A stretch of DNA of 64,000 bases from Vibrio agarivorans (GTDB taxonomy: Bacteria > Pseudomonadota > Gammaproteobacteria > Enterobacterales > Vibrionaceae): contig NZ_JAUFQF010000004.1 in the NCBI RefSeq assembly GCF_030409635.1, positions 2,018,241 through 2,082,240 on the forward strand, in the 5' to 3' direction. Made by a program: the position numbers and the translations under genes. Of this stretch, positions 63,545-64,000 are shown in pieces; the stretch's first letter is position 1; each line of letters starts with the position of its first letter. Under the pieces are notes generated by a model. That model was given only the letters and a program-made list of their open reading frames with translations, searched no databases and was not told the origin of the DNA.

Positions 63545-64000
63545 GTGATTATTCCAGCATTAGACCTGATTGAAGGTCAGGTTGTCAGGCTATACCAAGG
63601 CGATTACGGCCAAGTAACAGAATATAAAGTAGACCCTTCAGAGCAGTTCAACCTTTATCACCAAGCCGGTGCAAACTGGTTACACCTAGTGGATCTTACT
63701 GGAGCAAAAGATACGACAGCACGTCAACTCGACTTGATTGCAAAGTTACTTGATAGCACCCCAGCGAGTATTCAAATTGGTGGTGGCGTTCGTACTGAGC
63801 AAGATGTCGTAGACCTGCTTGAAGCAGGTGCACAGCGCGTTGTCGTCGGCTCAACGGCAGTAAAGCAGCCAGAGCTCGTTAAAGGCTGGATGGAGAAATA
63901 CGGTGCCGAAAAGATTGTGTTGGCATTGGATATCAACATCGATGAATCAGGCACTCGTAAAGTGGCGATTTCTGGATGGCAAGAAGATTCTGGCGTAACC
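63545..64000 (+). CDS. hisA: HisA (ProFAR isomerase), 5' part only
   Basis: The first 152 codons are present; the gene runs off the window end. It isomerises the ProFAR intermediate in histidine synthesis. The GTG start is preceded by [31 protein letters not shown] carries the catalytic Asp in [30 protein letters not shown] and [13 protein letters not shown] are the phosphate-binding and barrel motifs of the family. Order hisH-hisA matches the usual hisGDCBHAFI operon. Confidence 0.96.
   Translation, partial: MIIPALDLIEGQVVRLYQGDYGQVTEYKVDPSEQFNLYHQAGANWLHLVDLTGAKDTTARQLDLIAKLLDSTPASIQIGGGVRTEQDVVDLLEAGAQRVVVGSTAVKQPELVKGWMEKYGAEKIVLALDINIDESGTRKVAISGWQEDSGVT

Overview
The window reads as a stretch of a Vibrio (marine gammaproteobacterium) chromosome. 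This rests on recognisable Vibrio-type genes and order: opp operon, DUF2986 and DUF5062 small proteins, cheV, purB-hflD-mnmA, gsk, a VieSAB-like signalling cluster, and a histidine operon with a HisL leader. Moderate GC fits. No rRNA, tRNA, CRISPR array or prophage was found. All identifications come from reading the sequence and remembered family features; no database was searched.

Layout. 1-0.9 kb: end of a chalcone-isomerase-like gene and a DUF3833 lipoprotein. 1-7 kb: oppABCDF oligopeptide importer, with stem-loops before and after oppA. 7.1-7.33 kb: an unexplained cluster of alternating inverted repeats. 7.4-11.2 kb: glutathionyl-hydroquinone reductase, DUF2986, NYN protein, outer-membrane barrel, a YnhF-like 29-residue membrane protein and a patatin phospholipase. 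11.4-13.9 kb: mlc (with candidate CRP and Mlc sites), cheV, and a possible 27-residue peptide gene. 14-19 kb: purB, hflD and mnmA on the minus strand, then gsk on the plus strand behind a PurR-like box, then an aqpZ gene that appears to have lost about 53 codons in frame. 19.7-20.6 kb: two cysteine-cluster proteins.

20.6-24.1 kb is accessory DNA: a structured palindromic region, a 48-codon minus-strand gene whose ribosome-binding site sits in a hairpin, a divergent putative sRNA of about 100 nt, an ISAs1-family insertion sequence, and an Asp-box lipoprotein. 24.4-39.8 kb is a type I secretion locus: two ABC proteins with degenerate nucleotide-binding motifs, an HlyD adaptor, and a convergent gene for a VCBS-repeat adhesin of about 3370 residues. 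The adhesin carries eleven near-identical 101-residue repeats. 40.5-42.7 kb: membrane GDPD and DUF5062.

42.7-47.96 kb is the SOS mutasome operon imuA-imuB-dnaE2 behind a LexA box. 48-58.2 kb holds a Sel1-repeat protein, a small unknown protein, a Crp/Fnr-type regulator, REC-EAL and REC-TPR response regulators, a divergent hybrid sensor kinase with two periplasmic solute-binding-like domains, and a PAS sensor without an output domain. 58.3-64 kb: hisL attenuator and hisGDCBHA, with hisA cut by the window end.

The most unusual items are the T1SS/adhesin locus (two pseudo-ATPases plus a mosaic repeat array), the small-ORF/sRNA module at 20.7-21.2 kb, the aqpZ deletion, and the inverted-repeat cluster at 7.1-7.33 kb.
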